From assembly GCF_000374165.1 (NCBI RefSeq), contig NZ_KB893717.1:263046-327045 (forward strand): 64,000 nt of DNA, given 5' to 3'. A program made the position numbers and the translations under genes. Under the pieces are notes generated by a model, which had not been told where the DNA came from, searched no databases, and saw only the letters and a program-made list of their open reading frames with translations. This document shows positions 37,820 to 47,016 of the stretch, in pieces; positions within the stretch are counted from its first letter, which is position 1, and every line of letters starts with the position of its first letter. This DNA comes from Parafrankia elaeagni (GTDB lineage: Bacteria; Actinomycetota; Actinomycetes; Frankiales; Frankiaceae).

Positions 37820-38264
37820 GCCGGGCTCCTCTCGCCATGGCACTGCCGGGTGACGGCGTCGGCCACCTCCGGGCGCGCGCCCGGGTTCGGAGCGCTCTCG
37901 CCGGTTCACTGGTCTGGTTCGGTTGTCCCCAAGTCTCGCGGTTCGAGCCACGACATGCGCGTGATCGGTGGCGTCTGTCCCACGTGTGCTGTGCCACCCT
38001 GTATGTCGACGGGCTCAGAGTGGCGCGCGGGCTGATGCGCCTGGTAAGGGTCTGCCCGATTTGGGTGTCCTGGGGCGGTTGGGCCACCGGCCCGTGCTCC
38101 TGTGTGGGGCTGCCGTCGTCCGGCCCGGTCGCCGCCCAGGCGGTGGTTTGGCGAGATTGGTCACACCGGCGAGGGGTCGGTTCCCGCGCGTCGCGACCGC
38201 CTGATCGCGCCGCGCGGGGGACCTGCCTCTGCCGCGGTCCCGGGGCTCCTGGCCCCGACGCCGG
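37820..38264. other. intergenic region upstream of gltA
   Basis: Both flanking genes are on the minus strand, so this carries the gltA promoter and the 3' end of the substrate-binding protein gene. GGTTCGAGCC near 37940 resembles a tRNA T-arm, but no full cloverleaf surrounds it. Nothing else recognised. Confidence 0.45.
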
Positions 38265-39482
38265 TCAGCTGCCGGTGCCGTCGGCGCAGAGTCGCTTGCG
38301 GACGACGTCGAACGCGGTGCCAGCAGGATTGATCTTGACGAAGGCGTGGCAGTTGAGCGGCTCGGTCGCGTTGTTGGCCAGGTTCACGGGCTCGATGAGG
38401 CCGCCGGCGTCGTAGTCGCTCACCTTGCGCAGGGCATCGATGAACCCCTCGCGGGTCGGGCATTCTCCGGCCAGGTCGAGGCCGCGCAGGAACATGTCCG
38501 CGTAGATGTAGGAGTTGAGTGCGTACCGCTGGTCGGTCTGGACGGTTTCGGGCGCGAAGCGGGTCATTCCGTCCCGGTAGCGGTCGATCGCGGGCCCACC
38601 GGCCTCGAAGGGGAGGAAGTAGACGGGGAAGGAGACGCCCGAGAGCTGTGGGCCGAGGGCGGAGAGGACGCTGCGGTCGTATCCGGTGAACGAGACCGCG
38701 GAGGTCAGGCTCAGGTCCGACTGACGGGCGGCCTGCATGATGCGCGCGAGATCCTCGGGGACGGTGAAGGCGACCAGCGCGTTGACATCGTCCGAGGCCA
38801 GCTGCTGGACGACCCTGGCCGGGTTGTCGGTCGCGCTGGAGAACTGGATGGTCTCGGTGGTGGTGAGCCCGATGGACCGGAAGGCCTCGTTGTACCGGTC
38901 GATGACCGGGATCGTGGAGGCCGACGCCCCGGTCATCACGACACCGACCTTGGTTCCGCCGTTCGCCTGGATGTAGCGCCCGAGGGTCGTGGGGGCGGCT
39001 GAGGACAGGTTCGAGAACATGTTCGTGTGGGACGCCCAGGTCGGCAGGCCGTAGCCGACCACGGGTACGCGCAGCGCGGACATGGTGTCGATCGACTCGC
39101 CGAGGGCGAGGGTGACGGCCATGAGGCCGAACACGGAGTTGTCGCGGAGGAACTCCTCGACGACGCGGTCGCTCTGGGCGGGTGAGTTCGCGTCGTCATG
39201 CCACTCGTAGGCGATCTGCCGGCCGTGCACCCCGCCCTCCTCGTTGGCCTGGCCGATCCTCGCGTCGATGCCCGAGCGGGCCGAGGCGAAAGCGGTACTG
39301 CCCACGCCGGAGTCGGTGACGACCAGCCCGAGATTAACCATGTCGGGAGTGATGCCGGGGGATTCGCAGGTGGCTGAGCTGCCGCTGCTTCCCGCGCCGC
39401 CGGAGCAGCTGGTCACCCCGGCGGCGGCGAGAACCGCAGCCACCGCCAGGCCCAGGCTTCTTTTCCTCCTGGATAAGAGCAC
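38265..39482 (-). CDS. ABC-transporter substrate-binding lipoprotein, branched-chain type (copy 1)
   Basis: 405 residues. A signal peptide ends in the lipobox VTSC. The rest is a Peripla_BP_6-type protein (NLGLVVTDSGVG; GRQIAYEWHDD; YALNSYIYADMFLRG) of the group that binds branched-chain amino acids, amides or aromatic acids. No permease or ATPase genes are nearby, so it either serves a distant transporter or acts as a sensor. It is highly similar to the next gene upstream, most strongly in the C-terminal 110 residues. The GTG at 39482 is set by an AGGAGGAATGC-type site. Confidence 0.9.
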   Translation of the reverse strand: MLLSRRKRSLGLAVAAVLAAAGVTSCSGGAGSSGSSATCESPGITPDMVNLGLVVTDSGVGSTAFASARSGIDARIGQANEEGGVHGRQIAYEWHDDANSPAQSDRVVEEFLRDNSVFGLMAVTLALGESIDTMSALRVPVVGYGLPTWASHTNMFSNLSSAAPTTLGRYIQANGGTKVGVVMTGASASTIPVIDRYNEAFRSIGLTTTETIQFSSATDNPARVVQQLASDDVNALVAFTVPEDLARIMQAARQSDLSLTSAVSFTGYDRSVLSALGPQLSGVSFPVYFLPFEAGGPAIDRYRDGMTRFAPETVQTDQRYALNSYIYADMFLRGLDLAGECPTREGFIDALRKVSDYDAGGLIEPVNLANNATEPLNCHAFVKINPAGTAFDVVRKRLCADGTGS

Positions 39483-39850
39483 GCATTCCTCCGTGAGCAT
39501 GAAAGGATGAAGATGGAGTGCCTGTGGCGATATGTAGCCTGCTGGTTCCACCCGTCAACCCGACCAACTGTTAGATCATCTCGTTAATGTTGTGGTTCAG
39601 GATGCTAGCGACCTGTTCAAGGGGGCGGTCCGAGGGGCTGGCCGCGGCGGGCCCAGGTGATTCGTTGTGGGTGAAGACGAATGTCTTTCGGTGTTCGGGT
39701 TGACGGCGTCGCTTCCAGGGCAGTCGTCTTTGGTCGGAGGTGCAATCTGCATATAGCAGGATGAATCGGGCGGATAGGTGCTGCCTGTCGACCGGGGCCC
39801 GGGCCCGGACCCCGGTCGCGTTGCGCGGGATGTCGGCCCTTCCGGTCGCG
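39483..39850. other. intergenic region upstream of substrate-binding protein copy 1
   Basis: It carries the promoter of copy 1 and about 55 nt (39570-39625) resembling the region upstream of copy 2. On the minus strand one frame reads EQVASIL then a stop, but no start codon lies in that frame, so I do not call a gene. Confidence 0.5.
39598..39613. repeat. 16-nt element shared upstream of both lipoproteins, copy 1
   Basis: CAGGATGCTAGCGACCTG, centred on GCTAGC, is identical to the copy at 41215-41232 and lies about 120 nt upstream of the copy 1 start. Confidence 0.7.
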
Positions 39851-41065
39851 TCAGCTGCCGGTGCCGTCGGCGCAGAGTCGCTTGCGGACGACGTCGAACG
39901 CGGTGCCAGCAGGATTGATCTTGACGAATGCGTAGCAGTCGAGTGGTTCGGTCGCCGTGTTGGCCAGGTTCACGGGCTCGATGAGGCCGCCGGCGTCGTA
40001 GTCGCTCACCTTGCGCAGGGCACTGATGAACCCCTCGCGGGTCGGGCATTCTCCGGCCAGGTCGAGCCCACGCAGGAACATGTCCGCGTAGATGTAGGAG
40101 TTGAGTGCGTACCGCTGGTCGGTCTGAACGGTTTCGGGCGCGAAGCGGGTCATTCCGTCCCGGTAGCGGTCGATCGCGGGCCCACCGGCCTCGAAGGGGA
40201 GGAAGTAGACGGGGAAGGTGGCCCCCGCGAGCTGTGGGCCGAGGGCGGAGAGCACAGTGCGGTCGTACCCGGTGAACGAGATCGTCGCGGCCAGGTTCAG
40301 GCGCACCTGACGGGCTGCCTGCATGACGGCGGCCAGGTCCTGGGGCTGGGTGAAGCCGATCAGTGTGTCGACGCCGTTAGCGGCCAGGTGCTGGGCCACC
40401 CGGACCGGGTTGTCGGTGGCACTCGCGAACTGGACCGTGTCCGTTGTGGTGAGCCCGATGGACCGGAACGCCTCGTTGTACCGCTCGATGCTCTGGATCG
40501 TGCTCGGCAACGACCCGGTCATCACGACGCCGACCCGGGTGCCGCCGCTGGCCTGGATGTAGCGCCCCAGCGTCGCCGGAGCTGGCAACGAGAGGTTCGT
40601 GAACATGTTCGTGTGCGGGGCCCAGCTCGGCTGGCCGTAGCCGACGACGGGGATACGCAGTGCGGACATGGTGTCGATCGAGGCGTCGAGAGTCAGGGTG
40701 ACCGCCATGAGACCGAACACGGAGTCGTCGCGGAGAAAATCCTCGACGACGCGGTCGCCCTGGGCGGGTGAGCTCGCGTCGTCACGCCACTCGTAGGCGA
40801 TCTGCCGGCCGTGCACCCCGCCCTCCTCGTTGGCCTGGCCGATCCTCGCGTCGATGCCCGAGCGGGCCGAGGCGAAGGCGGCGCTGCCTACGCCGGAGTC
40901 GCTGACAACCAGGCCGATATTCACTGTGTCGGGGGTGACGCCCGGAGAGGTGCAGGCCACCGAGCTTCCGCTGCTTTCCGTGCCTGGGGAGCAGCTGGTC
41001 ACCCCGGCGGCGAGAAGGGAAGCCACAGCCAGGCCGAGGCTCCTTGTTCTCCTGGGTAAGGGCAC
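39851..41065 (-). CDS. ABC-transporter substrate-binding lipoprotein, branched-chain type (copy 2)
   Basis: 404 residues, lipobox VTSC, same fold and length as copy 1. Long blocks in the C-terminal 110 residues are identical between the two (for example FPVYFLPFEAGGPAIDRYRD), while the central ligand-cleft part differs (VRLNLAATISF against LSLTSAVSF). That pattern suggests tandem duplication followed by gene conversion at the 3' end, and perhaps different ligands. The GTG at 41065 has a clear GGAGGAAATC site. No transporter partner genes are in the window. Confidence 0.9.
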   Translation of the reverse strand: MPLPRRTRSLGLAVASLLAAGVTSCSPGTESSGSSVACTSPGVTPDTVNIGLVVSDSGVGSAAFASARSGIDARIGQANEEGGVHGRQIAYEWRDDASSPAQGDRVVEDFLRDDSVFGLMAVTLTLDASIDTMSALRIPVVGYGQPSWAPHTNMFTNLSLPAPATLGRYIQASGGTRVGVVMTGSLPSTIQSIERYNEAFRSIGLTTTDTVQFASATDNPVRVAQHLAANGVDTLIGFTQPQDLAAVMQAARQVRLNLAATISFTGYDRTVLSALGPQLAGATFPVYFLPFEAGGPAIDRYRDGMTRFAPETVQTDQRYALNSYIYADMFLRGLDLAGECPTREGFISALRKVSDYDAGGLIEPVNLANTATEPLDCYAFVKINPAGTAFDVVRKRLCADGTGS

Positions 41066-41745
41066 GATTTCCTCCGTGAACGAAAAGAGGGCGGTGGAGC
41101 GCTGGCGGCGCTGTACACCCGGCTGGCTCCTCCCCGCCGACCTTTCCCGACTTGACCGGCAGCCGTGACCAGGAAAGGGTTCGCGAGGTTAGATATTTGG
41201 CTGATGATGCAGGTCAGGATGCTAGCGACCTGGTCAGGGGTGCTGTTCGACGGGTGGTTGTCGAGGTCGAGCGTGCGATTCGGTGTTGGCGCGCCGACCG
41301 CTCCGGTGACGAAGTCATTGGTGGCTGACGGCCCGTCGAACCGGTAAAGACGGCTGCTGTCGATGACGTTGTCGAAGGGGGTTGACAGCACCATTTCAAA
41401 GACAGTTGACTTCTCTAAAAATGGTGCAATCTTCGCGTATCGCGGAACGAAACGGCCAAATCGGAAAAGTCGTGCACGAAGGGGAACCGTCTGGAGACGT
41501 CGTGAAGTGGTCAGGCTGTTACCCAGAGGGTGTGGTGCGCGTCTTCGGGTAGCGCCGCCGAGTACTCCAGCCGGTGGGCCCACCGCCTCGCGGAGCGACC
41601 GAGGGTTCTTGTCGGTGAGCAGCCGGTGATGGCTGACCTGCGCAGATGCGCGTGGACGTGGTGCCGAGCTCTCGTGCCGGGCGGCTGTCGCATGTCCCGT
41701 CGGACCGACGTCCGTGTGTCTGGTCCAGGTGCCCGGACTGCCGGA
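41066..41745. other. long, partly AT-richer intergenic region
   Basis: About 680 nt between the substrate-binding protein and response-regulator genes, both minus strand. It holds the shared 16-nt element and, at 41385-41450, an unusually AT-rich patch with GCACCATTT mirrored by AAATGGTGC. One minus-strand frame through 41320-41170 looks protein-like, but its start is unclear and it runs into copy 2, so I do not call a gene. Confidence 0.45.
41215..41232. repeat. 16-nt element shared upstream of both lipoproteins, copy 2
   Basis: CAGGATGCTAGCGACCTG, identical to 39598-39615, about 150 nt upstream of the copy 2 start. GTTAGAT also precedes it at a similar distance in both copies. Confidence 0.7.
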
Positions 41746-42441
41746 TCAGCCGGGCTGTGCGCCGGGTGCACCTGCCGGGGGGGATGCCACCTCACCGGCG
41801 GAACGGAGCCAGGCGACAACGGCCAGCACCCGTCGGTTGTTGTCGCCCGAAATCGGCATCGCGAGTTTCGCGAACACGCTCGCCACATGGTTCTCGACGG
41901 TTTTTGGCGCCAGATGGAGTTTCGCCGCGATTCCCGCGTTCGAACGACCCTCGGCCATCTCGCGCAGGACGGCACGTTCCCGTTCGGTGAGCCGGTCGAG
42001 GGCCTCGGCGCGGCGGCGGTGCGTCAGCAGACCGGCGATGATGTCCTCATCCACGACGAGGCGGCCGGCGGCGATGCGGTGCAGCCCGTCGAGCAGGCTG
42101 TTGAGATCCGTGACCCGGTCCTTGAGCAGGTAGCCCACGCCGCCCCGGCCGTCGCCGAGCAGTCGGACGGCGTAGTGGACGTCCGCGTAGGTGGAGAGGA
42201 CCAGGACCCCCACCGCCGGGTACTGCAGACGGATCCGCTCGGCGGAGACGAGGCCCTCGTCGGTGAACGTCGGCGGCATCCGCATGTCCAGGATGACGAC
42301 ATCCGGCGGATCGTCGGCGAGCCGGGCGAGGATGGGCTCCGGCTCGGCGGTCTGCGCCGTCACCTGCACCCCGGCCGCGGTCAGCAGCAGCGCGAGACCC
42401 TCGCGGAAGAGCGCCGAGTCGTCGGCGATGGCTACCCGCAC
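41746..42441 (-). CDS. NarL/LuxR-family response regulator
   Basis: 231 residues. Receiver domain with Asp7-Asp8 and phospho-acceptor Asp52 in VVILDMRMPP, then a LuxR-type helix-turn-helix (about 155-215; LTERERAVLREMAEGRSNAGIA, KTVENHVASVFAKL). The GTG start overlaps the end of the upstream histidine-kinase gene by 10 nt, so the pair is coupled. A Pro/Gly-rich tail ends the protein. Targets unknown; the neighbouring lipoprotein genes are possible. Confidence 0.94.
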   Translation of the reverse strand: MRVAIADDSALFREGLALLLTAAGVQVTAQTAEPEPILARLADDPPDVVILDMRMPPTFTDEGLVSAERIRLQYPAVGVLVLSTYADVHYAVRLLGDGRGGVGYLLKDRVTDLNSLLDGLHRIAAGRLVVDEDIIAGLLTHRRRAEALDRLTERERAVLREMAEGRSNAGIAAKLHLAPKTVENHVASVFAKLAMPISGDNNRRVLAVVAWLRSAGEVASPPAGAPGAQPG

Positions 42442-44450
42442 CGCTCACCGCTCACCTGTCGAGCCCCGCCGTCATCTCGAGCCCCGCCGTCATCGCCTGC
42501 CCCTGTTCTGCCGCCGAAGTCCGGCCCGTCACCGGTGCCCTGGCTGTTACCGACGTCCTGGCTGTCGCCGGTGTCCTGGCTGTCGCGGGTGTCCTGCCAC
42601 GCGCGTTCCGGGGGCCCGCTGGGGATCGTGGCAGTCAGCCGCGTGCCGGACTGCCACGGGCTGGACAGGGTGACCTCCCCTCCGAGCGCGCGGACGCGCT
42701 CCACCAGCCCGGCGATGCCGCCGTCCTCCCGGACGACCGCACCGCCCCTCCCGTTGTCGGCGATCTGGATCAGGAACTGCGCGCCCGCCCTGCGCACTGT
42801 CACCTGGACATGGGTGGCATCGGCATGTTTCACCGTATTCGCGAGGGCCTCGCTGACGGTGTAATACGCAGTGGTCTCCAGCGCGGTCTCGTAGCGCTCG
42901 TCCGGGACCCGCAGGTTCACCGTCAGCGGGAGCGGCCCGGCGACGTCCTCGAGCGCCGCGCGCAGCCCGCGTTCGGTCAGCACCGGCGGGTGGATCCCGC
43001 GGGCAAGCCCGCGCAGCTCCTCCAGCGCGACCCGCAGGTCGGCGGAGGCGGCGGCGAACGCGGCGGCCGTCGCCTCGTCGGCCGCCTGCGCCTGCGCGAG
43101 CCCGAGCCTGGCCGCGAGCGCCAGCAGGCGCTGCTGGGCGCCGTCGTGCAGGTTCCGCTCGATGCGGCGGCGCTCGGCGAGGCCCACCTCGACGAGCCGC
43201 GTCCGGGCGGCCCGCACCGCGTCCAGCTGGGCGGTGACCATGACGTGCAGCCGGGCGTTCTCCAACGCGATCGCGCTGGCGCTCAGGGCGACGTCCACCA
43301 GGTCACGGTCCCGCTCGAGGGACGACCGGGCGGACAGGACGGCCAGCGGCGCGCCGGAGGTGCTGCGGACCGGCAGCGAGAGCAGCGTGTCGTCCGCCGG
43401 GGGCGGGGCGGCGGGCTGCCCGTCGCTGTTGATGTGAACGCCCCGGTCGGGCACCCACAGGTAGATCTGCGCGTTCTCGTCACCCAGCGCGGCCCGCAGG
43501 ACCTGCCGGATCGCGACCGGTGACGGCGGCATGCTCAGACCGCTCAGCAACTGGGCGATACGCGCCCGGGCCAGGTGCCGGCGCACCGCCGCGGCCGCGA
43601 AGGCCGCCGGGATCGCGAACAGCATCACCGCCATCGGTGTGAAGAGCAGGCTGATGTCGTGGCCGTTGGGGTAGTAGACGAACAGGTTGACCACCGCGGC
43701 CATCGCGAACGCGGCCATCATGCCCACGGCGACCGGGCCGAGGGTGCGCTGCTCCAGCGCCGACGCCCGCCGGTACCGCCGCGTGACGACGATCCCGAAG
43801 GAGACTACGACCCCGAGGGTCAGGGCGTCGAGGATGTTCACGACGACCTCGAACACGCCCGGGTCCACCGCGGAGCCGTACCACCAGACGTCCGCCTGGT
43901 AGCCGAGCTCCTCCGGCCGGCACAGCGCCAGCAGGACGAGGTTGCCCACCGGGATGGCCGCGATCGCGGTGACGACCAGGGCACGTTCGGTGGCGTTGGT
44001 GAGACGCCCCTCCGGGTACCGGAGCACGCCCCACCCCAGACAGACCCAGAAGTGGGTGTACGCGAACGAGGAGATCACGGCGCTCGGCCCGTGCTCCCAG
44101 GTCGCGGTCCAGGTCACCGCCCACATCAGTCCACCCAGCACGAACGCCCAGCTCACGCTGCCGAGGGCGTCCTCGTCGAGGAGCAGCAGGCCGGTGAGGA
44201 CGAAGGTGACGGCGACCAGCACGTTCAGCGAGGCGGGAAACGGGGTGACCGACCAGGCCGGCCACTGCGCACCGATCGTCAGCAGCGACGTGATGATGCC
44301 GGCGGTGACCAGGGAGACGAGGCGATGCCGGGCGATCGCGTGCACCAGCGCCCGCGGTACGCGCGGCTCCCGTGGTACGCGCGGCTCCCGCGGGGGCCGT
44401 GGCTGTCGCGGCTGTCGTGGCTGTCGCGGCACATCAGTGTGCCGCCGCAT
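42432..44450 (-). CDS. NarL-type sensor histidine kinase with seven or more TM segments
   Basis: 672 residues. An Arg/Pro-rich repeat (PRQPRQPRQP, REPRVPREPRV) precedes an integral-membrane sensor of 7-8 segments (about 40-290), a GAF-like region (about 305-410), the HisKA_3 box RNLHDGAQQRLLALAARLG with His near 434, and the ATPase domain (TVSEALANTVKHADA, ADNGRGG). The C-terminal tail is a degenerate DSQDTG-type repeat. The kinase passes phosphate to the regulator encoded just downstream. ATG at 44450 follows GGTGGGACGGTG. Confidence 0.9.
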   Translation of the reverse strand: MRRHTDVPRQPRQPRQPRPPREPRVPREPRVPRALVHAIARHRLVSLVTAGIITSLLTIGAQWPAWSVTPFPASLNVLVAVTFVLTGLLLLDEDALGSVSWAFVLGGLMWAVTWTATWEHGPSAVISSFAYTHFWVCLGWGVLRYPEGRLTNATERALVVTAIAAIPVGNLVLLALCRPEELGYQADVWWYGSAVDPGVFEVVVNILDALTLGVVVSFGIVVTRRYRRASALEQRTLGPVAVGMMAAFAMAAVVNLFVYYPNGHDISLLFTPMAVMLFAIPAAFAAAAVRRHLARARIAQLLSGLSMPPSPVAIRQVLRAALGDENAQIYLWVPDRGVHINSDGQPAAPPPADDTLLSLPVRSTSGAPLAVLSARSSLERDRDLVDVALSASAIALENARLHVMVTAQLDAVRAARTRLVEVGLAERRRIERNLHDGAQQRLLALAARLGLAQAQAADEATAAAFAAASADLRVALEELRGLARGIHPPVLTERGLRAALEDVAGPLPLTVNLRVPDERYETALETTAYYTVSEALANTVKHADATHVQVTVRRAGAQFLIQIADNGRGGAVVREDGGIAGLVERVRALGGEVTLSSPWQSGTRLTATIPSGPPERAWQDTRDSQDTGDSQDVGNSQGTGDGPDFGGRTGAGDDGGARDDGGARQVSGERCG

Positions 44451-44756
44451 CACCGTCCCACCAGGTGTGACGATCTCACCGCACAAGGGTGACACACCGG
44501 TCGGTCGCGTCTGAGGGTTACCCCCGGGTGGGCAGGGTGGTAAGTACCCCGAAACGGTGGAGGTGGCCCGGAAGCGGCGAACCGTCGCCGCGGGAAACTA
44601 TGAGACCGGCCCTCCCGCCGGCTTCGCCGCGCACGGGCAGGTGCCCGCGAACGTCGGGAGCCGGACGCTACCGGGGGGCGGCCGGCCCCCGACACCCGTT
44701 GTGTCGCCGTCAGATCGGCCTTGAGTACGGATGAGGCCAACCAGTAGCTTCGACGG
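44451..44756. other. divergent promoter region, histidine kinase and marR
   Basis: About 300 nt between divergent genes. It should contain the promoters of both units and possible MarR sites, but I see no clear palindromic operator or coding sequence. Confidence 0.45.
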
Positions 44757-45182
44757 ATGGAGAGCGTGGGTGTCGCGGAGCTTGCGTCGACCCTGCGTCT
44801 GTCCGTGATGCGGTTGTCCCGGCGGATGCGCCAGGAGCGTTCCAGCACGTTGACGCCCACCCAGGTCGCGACCCTGGCCACGCTGGCCCGGCACGGGCCG
44901 ATGACCCTTGGTGAGATCGCCGCCCACGAGCGTGTGCAGCCGCCGTCGATGACGAGGGTGATCGCCATGCTGGCCGAGGCTGGCCTGGTCCGCCGCGGCC
45001 AGCATCCCTCCGACGGGCGTCAGGTGATCGCCGAGGTGACGGAGGAGGGCCGCGACCTGCTCACCGCCGACCGCCGCCGCCGGGACGAGTGGCTGGCCGA
45101 GCGCCTCGCCGACCTGCCCCCGCAGGACGCCGACGCGCTGCGCGCGGCGGCCCCCATCCTCGACCGGCTCGCCGGCCTCTGA
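44757..45182 (+). CDS. MarR-family transcriptional regulator
   Basis: 141 residues: winged helix-turn-helix with dimerising helices at both ends. The recognition part reads PPSMTRVIAMLAEAGLVRRG, followed by the wing HPSDGRQVIAEVTEEG. These proteins usually repress a neighbouring gene and release DNA on binding a phenolic or similar ligand. The neighbouring targets would be the divergent two-component genes or itself. The stop codon lies inside the strong hairpin that follows. Confidence 0.92.
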   Translation: MESVGVAELASTLRLSVMRLSRRMRQERSSTLTPTQVATLATLARHGPMTLGEIAAHERVQPPSMTRVIAMLAEAGLVRRGQHPSDGRQVIAEVTEEGRDLLTADRRRRDEWLAERLADLPPQDADALRAAAPILDRLAGL

Positions 45183-45221
45183 CTCGCGGCGCCGCCGGCC
45201 CGCGGCGCCGCGAGTCAGAGG
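45176..45221. terminator. perfect 19-bp hairpin between convergent genes
   Basis: CCTCTGACTCGCGGCGCCG (45176-45194) pairs without mismatch with 45203-45221 around an 8-nt loop. It includes the marR stop codon and lies between marR and the convergent oxidoreductase-like gene. No U-tract. Confidence 0.85.
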
Positions 45222-45237
45222 CGGCGCCAGCCCAGTG

Positions 45238-46251
45238 CTAGAGCTCGACCCAGCCGCCGCGCTGCCGGGACGCTGTGGCCGCCACCTGCAGACGGGTGGC
45301 GGTGAGCAGGTCGTGGAAGGTGGCGCCACGGACCAGCGCGGGATCGTTCAGCTCCGCGGCGCGCACGACGTCATAGGTCGCCTCGACCAGGCCGGGCCGT
45401 TCGGCGGGGACCGTCGGCATCCACAGGTCGCGGACGCCTGTCCGGTCCTGGCGGCGTACCCGCCGGCCCTGGACGACCATGCGCCCCGCGTCGCCGCAGA
45501 CGGTGACGACCGCGGTGGCGAGCTCGCCGCTCATCCGCTCGTTGATGAGGATCGTCGTGCCGTTGGCGGCGAGCAGGGCCAGCGTCACCGGCGCCTCCGG
45601 GGTGAGCGCGGCCGCCGGCATGCTGCCCGGATCCGCGCACACGGCAAGGATCTCGCCGCACCAGCGCAGCGCCAGGTCGATGGTCTCCGCCCGGCCCAGC
45701 GGGCCGGCCGGCGCACCGACGACGGTGATCTGGCTGAGCCGCCCCAGTGAGTGGACGGACGCCTGCACATGCCACGCCGCCGGCCAGGCCCGCCCGTCGA
45801 GGGCGACGACGTGGGCCAGGTCCGCGTCCTCGGCGACGTCGGCGACGGCGCGCAGCGACTCCGCTTCGGCGGTCGCCGGCCTGGCCAGCAGCACGTGCAG
45901 GCCCGCCTCGGCCGCCCGGCGGGCCACGAAGTCGGACGCCGGTGGGGCCATCTCGACGCAGATCGCCTCGATGTCGTCCGACAGCAGCGCGATCAGGTCG
46001 CTGTAGGCCCGCGGCGCATGCGCCTCCGCCGCCCAGGCCAGCGACTCCAGCGGCTCCGGGGCGAGCAGACCCACGACATCGACACCGGCGTCGCGCAGGA
46101 CGTCCGCCGTGGTGAGCTCCGAACCGTCGGTGGCCAGGGCCATCGCGACCGGAAGATCGGGCTCGTCGCGCCGCGCGGCGCGACGGTCGGAGCGCCACGC
46201 CCGGGAAAGGCCGGGATCGCGGGGCGCCACCAGTTCGGGGACCGTCGTCAC
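45238..46251 (-). CDS. Gfo/Idh/MocA-like protein, probably without catalytic residues
   Basis: 337 residues that follow the two-domain layout of this oxidoreductase family (for example SDDIEAICVEMAP and AAEAGLHVLLARPATAEAES). But the N-terminal Gly-rich NAD loop is missing, and the catalytic EKP motif reads ARP, so the essential Lys is replaced by Arg. It may bind a sugar or nucleotide without being a normal dehydrogenase. The GTG at 46251 is the probable start. Confidence 0.75.
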   Translation of the reverse strand: MTTVPELVAPRDPGLSRAWRSDRRAARRDEPDLPVAMALATDGSELTTADVLRDAGVDVVGLLAPEPLESLAWAAEAHAPRAYSDLIALLSDDIEAICVEMAPPASDFVARRAAEAGLHVLLARPATAEAESLRAVADVAEDADLAHVVALDGRAWPAAWHVQASVHSLGRLSQITVVGAPAGPLGRAETIDLALRWCGEILAVCADPGSMPAAALTPEAPVTLALLAANGTTILINERMSGELATAVVTVCGDAGRMVVQGRRVRRQDRTGVRDLWMPTVPAERPGLVEATYDVVRAAELNDPALVRGATFHDLLTATRLQVAATASRQRGGWVEL

Positions 46252-46431
46252 AGCTCCGATAGTGCTCCTGAAGGCCACCCGCGGGTGGGCGGTCGGGCCG
46301 ATACCGTCGTCAGACCACCCACTCGAACCAGCCCGCTGTGACCAGACCGCCTCACGCCGAACGGGGGTGCCGTTCCGGGTGTGCCGGGCCAGGTGTGCCC
46401 ACGCAGCCAGGGCGCGGTATGAGTGTTCGTG

Positions 46432-47016
46432 ATGAGGTTCTTCGTCGCGCTGCTGCCGCCCGCGGGCGTCGTCCGCGACCTGGCCGCCGCGATCGCCGCA
46501 CTCCCGGGAGACAGCCGTCCGGAAGAGGTCGTCGCGGCGCTGCGCTGGACGAGCCCGGACCGCTGGCATGTGACCCTGGCGTTCCTGGGGACCGTCGACC
46601 CCGGGGTGCGGGCGGGGCTGGCCGAGCGGCTGGGGCGCGTCGCACACCGGCACCCGCCGGTCGAGCTGCGGATCGACGGTGCCGGGCAGTTCGGTCAGCG
46701 GGTGCTGTGGGCGCGGGTCGCCGGTGATCTCGGGCCGCTGGCCACGGGCGTGCGGCGGGCCGCCGTCCGGGCGGGTGCGGCCGACGGAGACGACCGCCCG
46801 CTGCGGGCGCACCTGACGTTGGCCCGGGTGCGGCCCGGCGCGGAGGTCGGGCTGCGTGAGCTGGCCGGTGCGGTCGACCAGACCCTCGCCCGGGCGGCCG
46901 GGCCGCTGTCATGGACCGCCCGGTCGATGACACTGATGAGCAGTTCCGGTGGTCCGGCGCCGGTCTACGGCATCGAGGGCGAATGGGACCTGCGGGGCTC
47001 GTCCGCCGGCCGGTAG
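46432..47016 (+). CDS. thpR: RNA 2',3'-cyclic phosphodiesterase
   Basis: 194 residues. The two HxTx motifs of the 2H phosphoesterase fold are present as HVTLAF (near 44) and HLTLAR (near 125), with MRFFVALLPP at the start. ThpR opens 2',3'-cyclic phosphate ends of RNA. The ATG at 46432 is preferred over GTG 46423, since the family normally begins at MRxFVAL. The 3' end overlaps the convergent winged-helix gene by about 50 nt. Confidence 0.9.
   Translation: MRFFVALLPPAGVVRDLAAAIAALPGDSRPEEVVAALRWTSPDRWHVTLAFLGTVDPGVRAGLAERLGRVAHRHPPVELRIDGAGQFGQRVLWARVAGDLGPLATGVRRAAVRAGAADGDDRPLRAHLTLARVRPGAEVGLRELAGAVDQTLARAAGPLSWTARSMTLMSSSGGPAPVYGIEGEWDLRGSSAGR

Noticed and set aside
37930-37960. tRNA T-arm-like sequence GGTTCGAGCC
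   Set aside because: No acceptor stem, D-arm or anticodon arm can be folded around it.
40999-41583. 194-codon minus-strand frame upstream of the second lipoprotein
   Set aside because: Part of it looks protein-like, but it runs into the lipoprotein coding region in another frame and has no ribosome-binding site.
41511-41975. 154-codon minus-strand frame over the end of the response regulator gene
   Set aside because: It overlaps the LuxR helix-turn-helix coding region in another frame and has no recognisable content.
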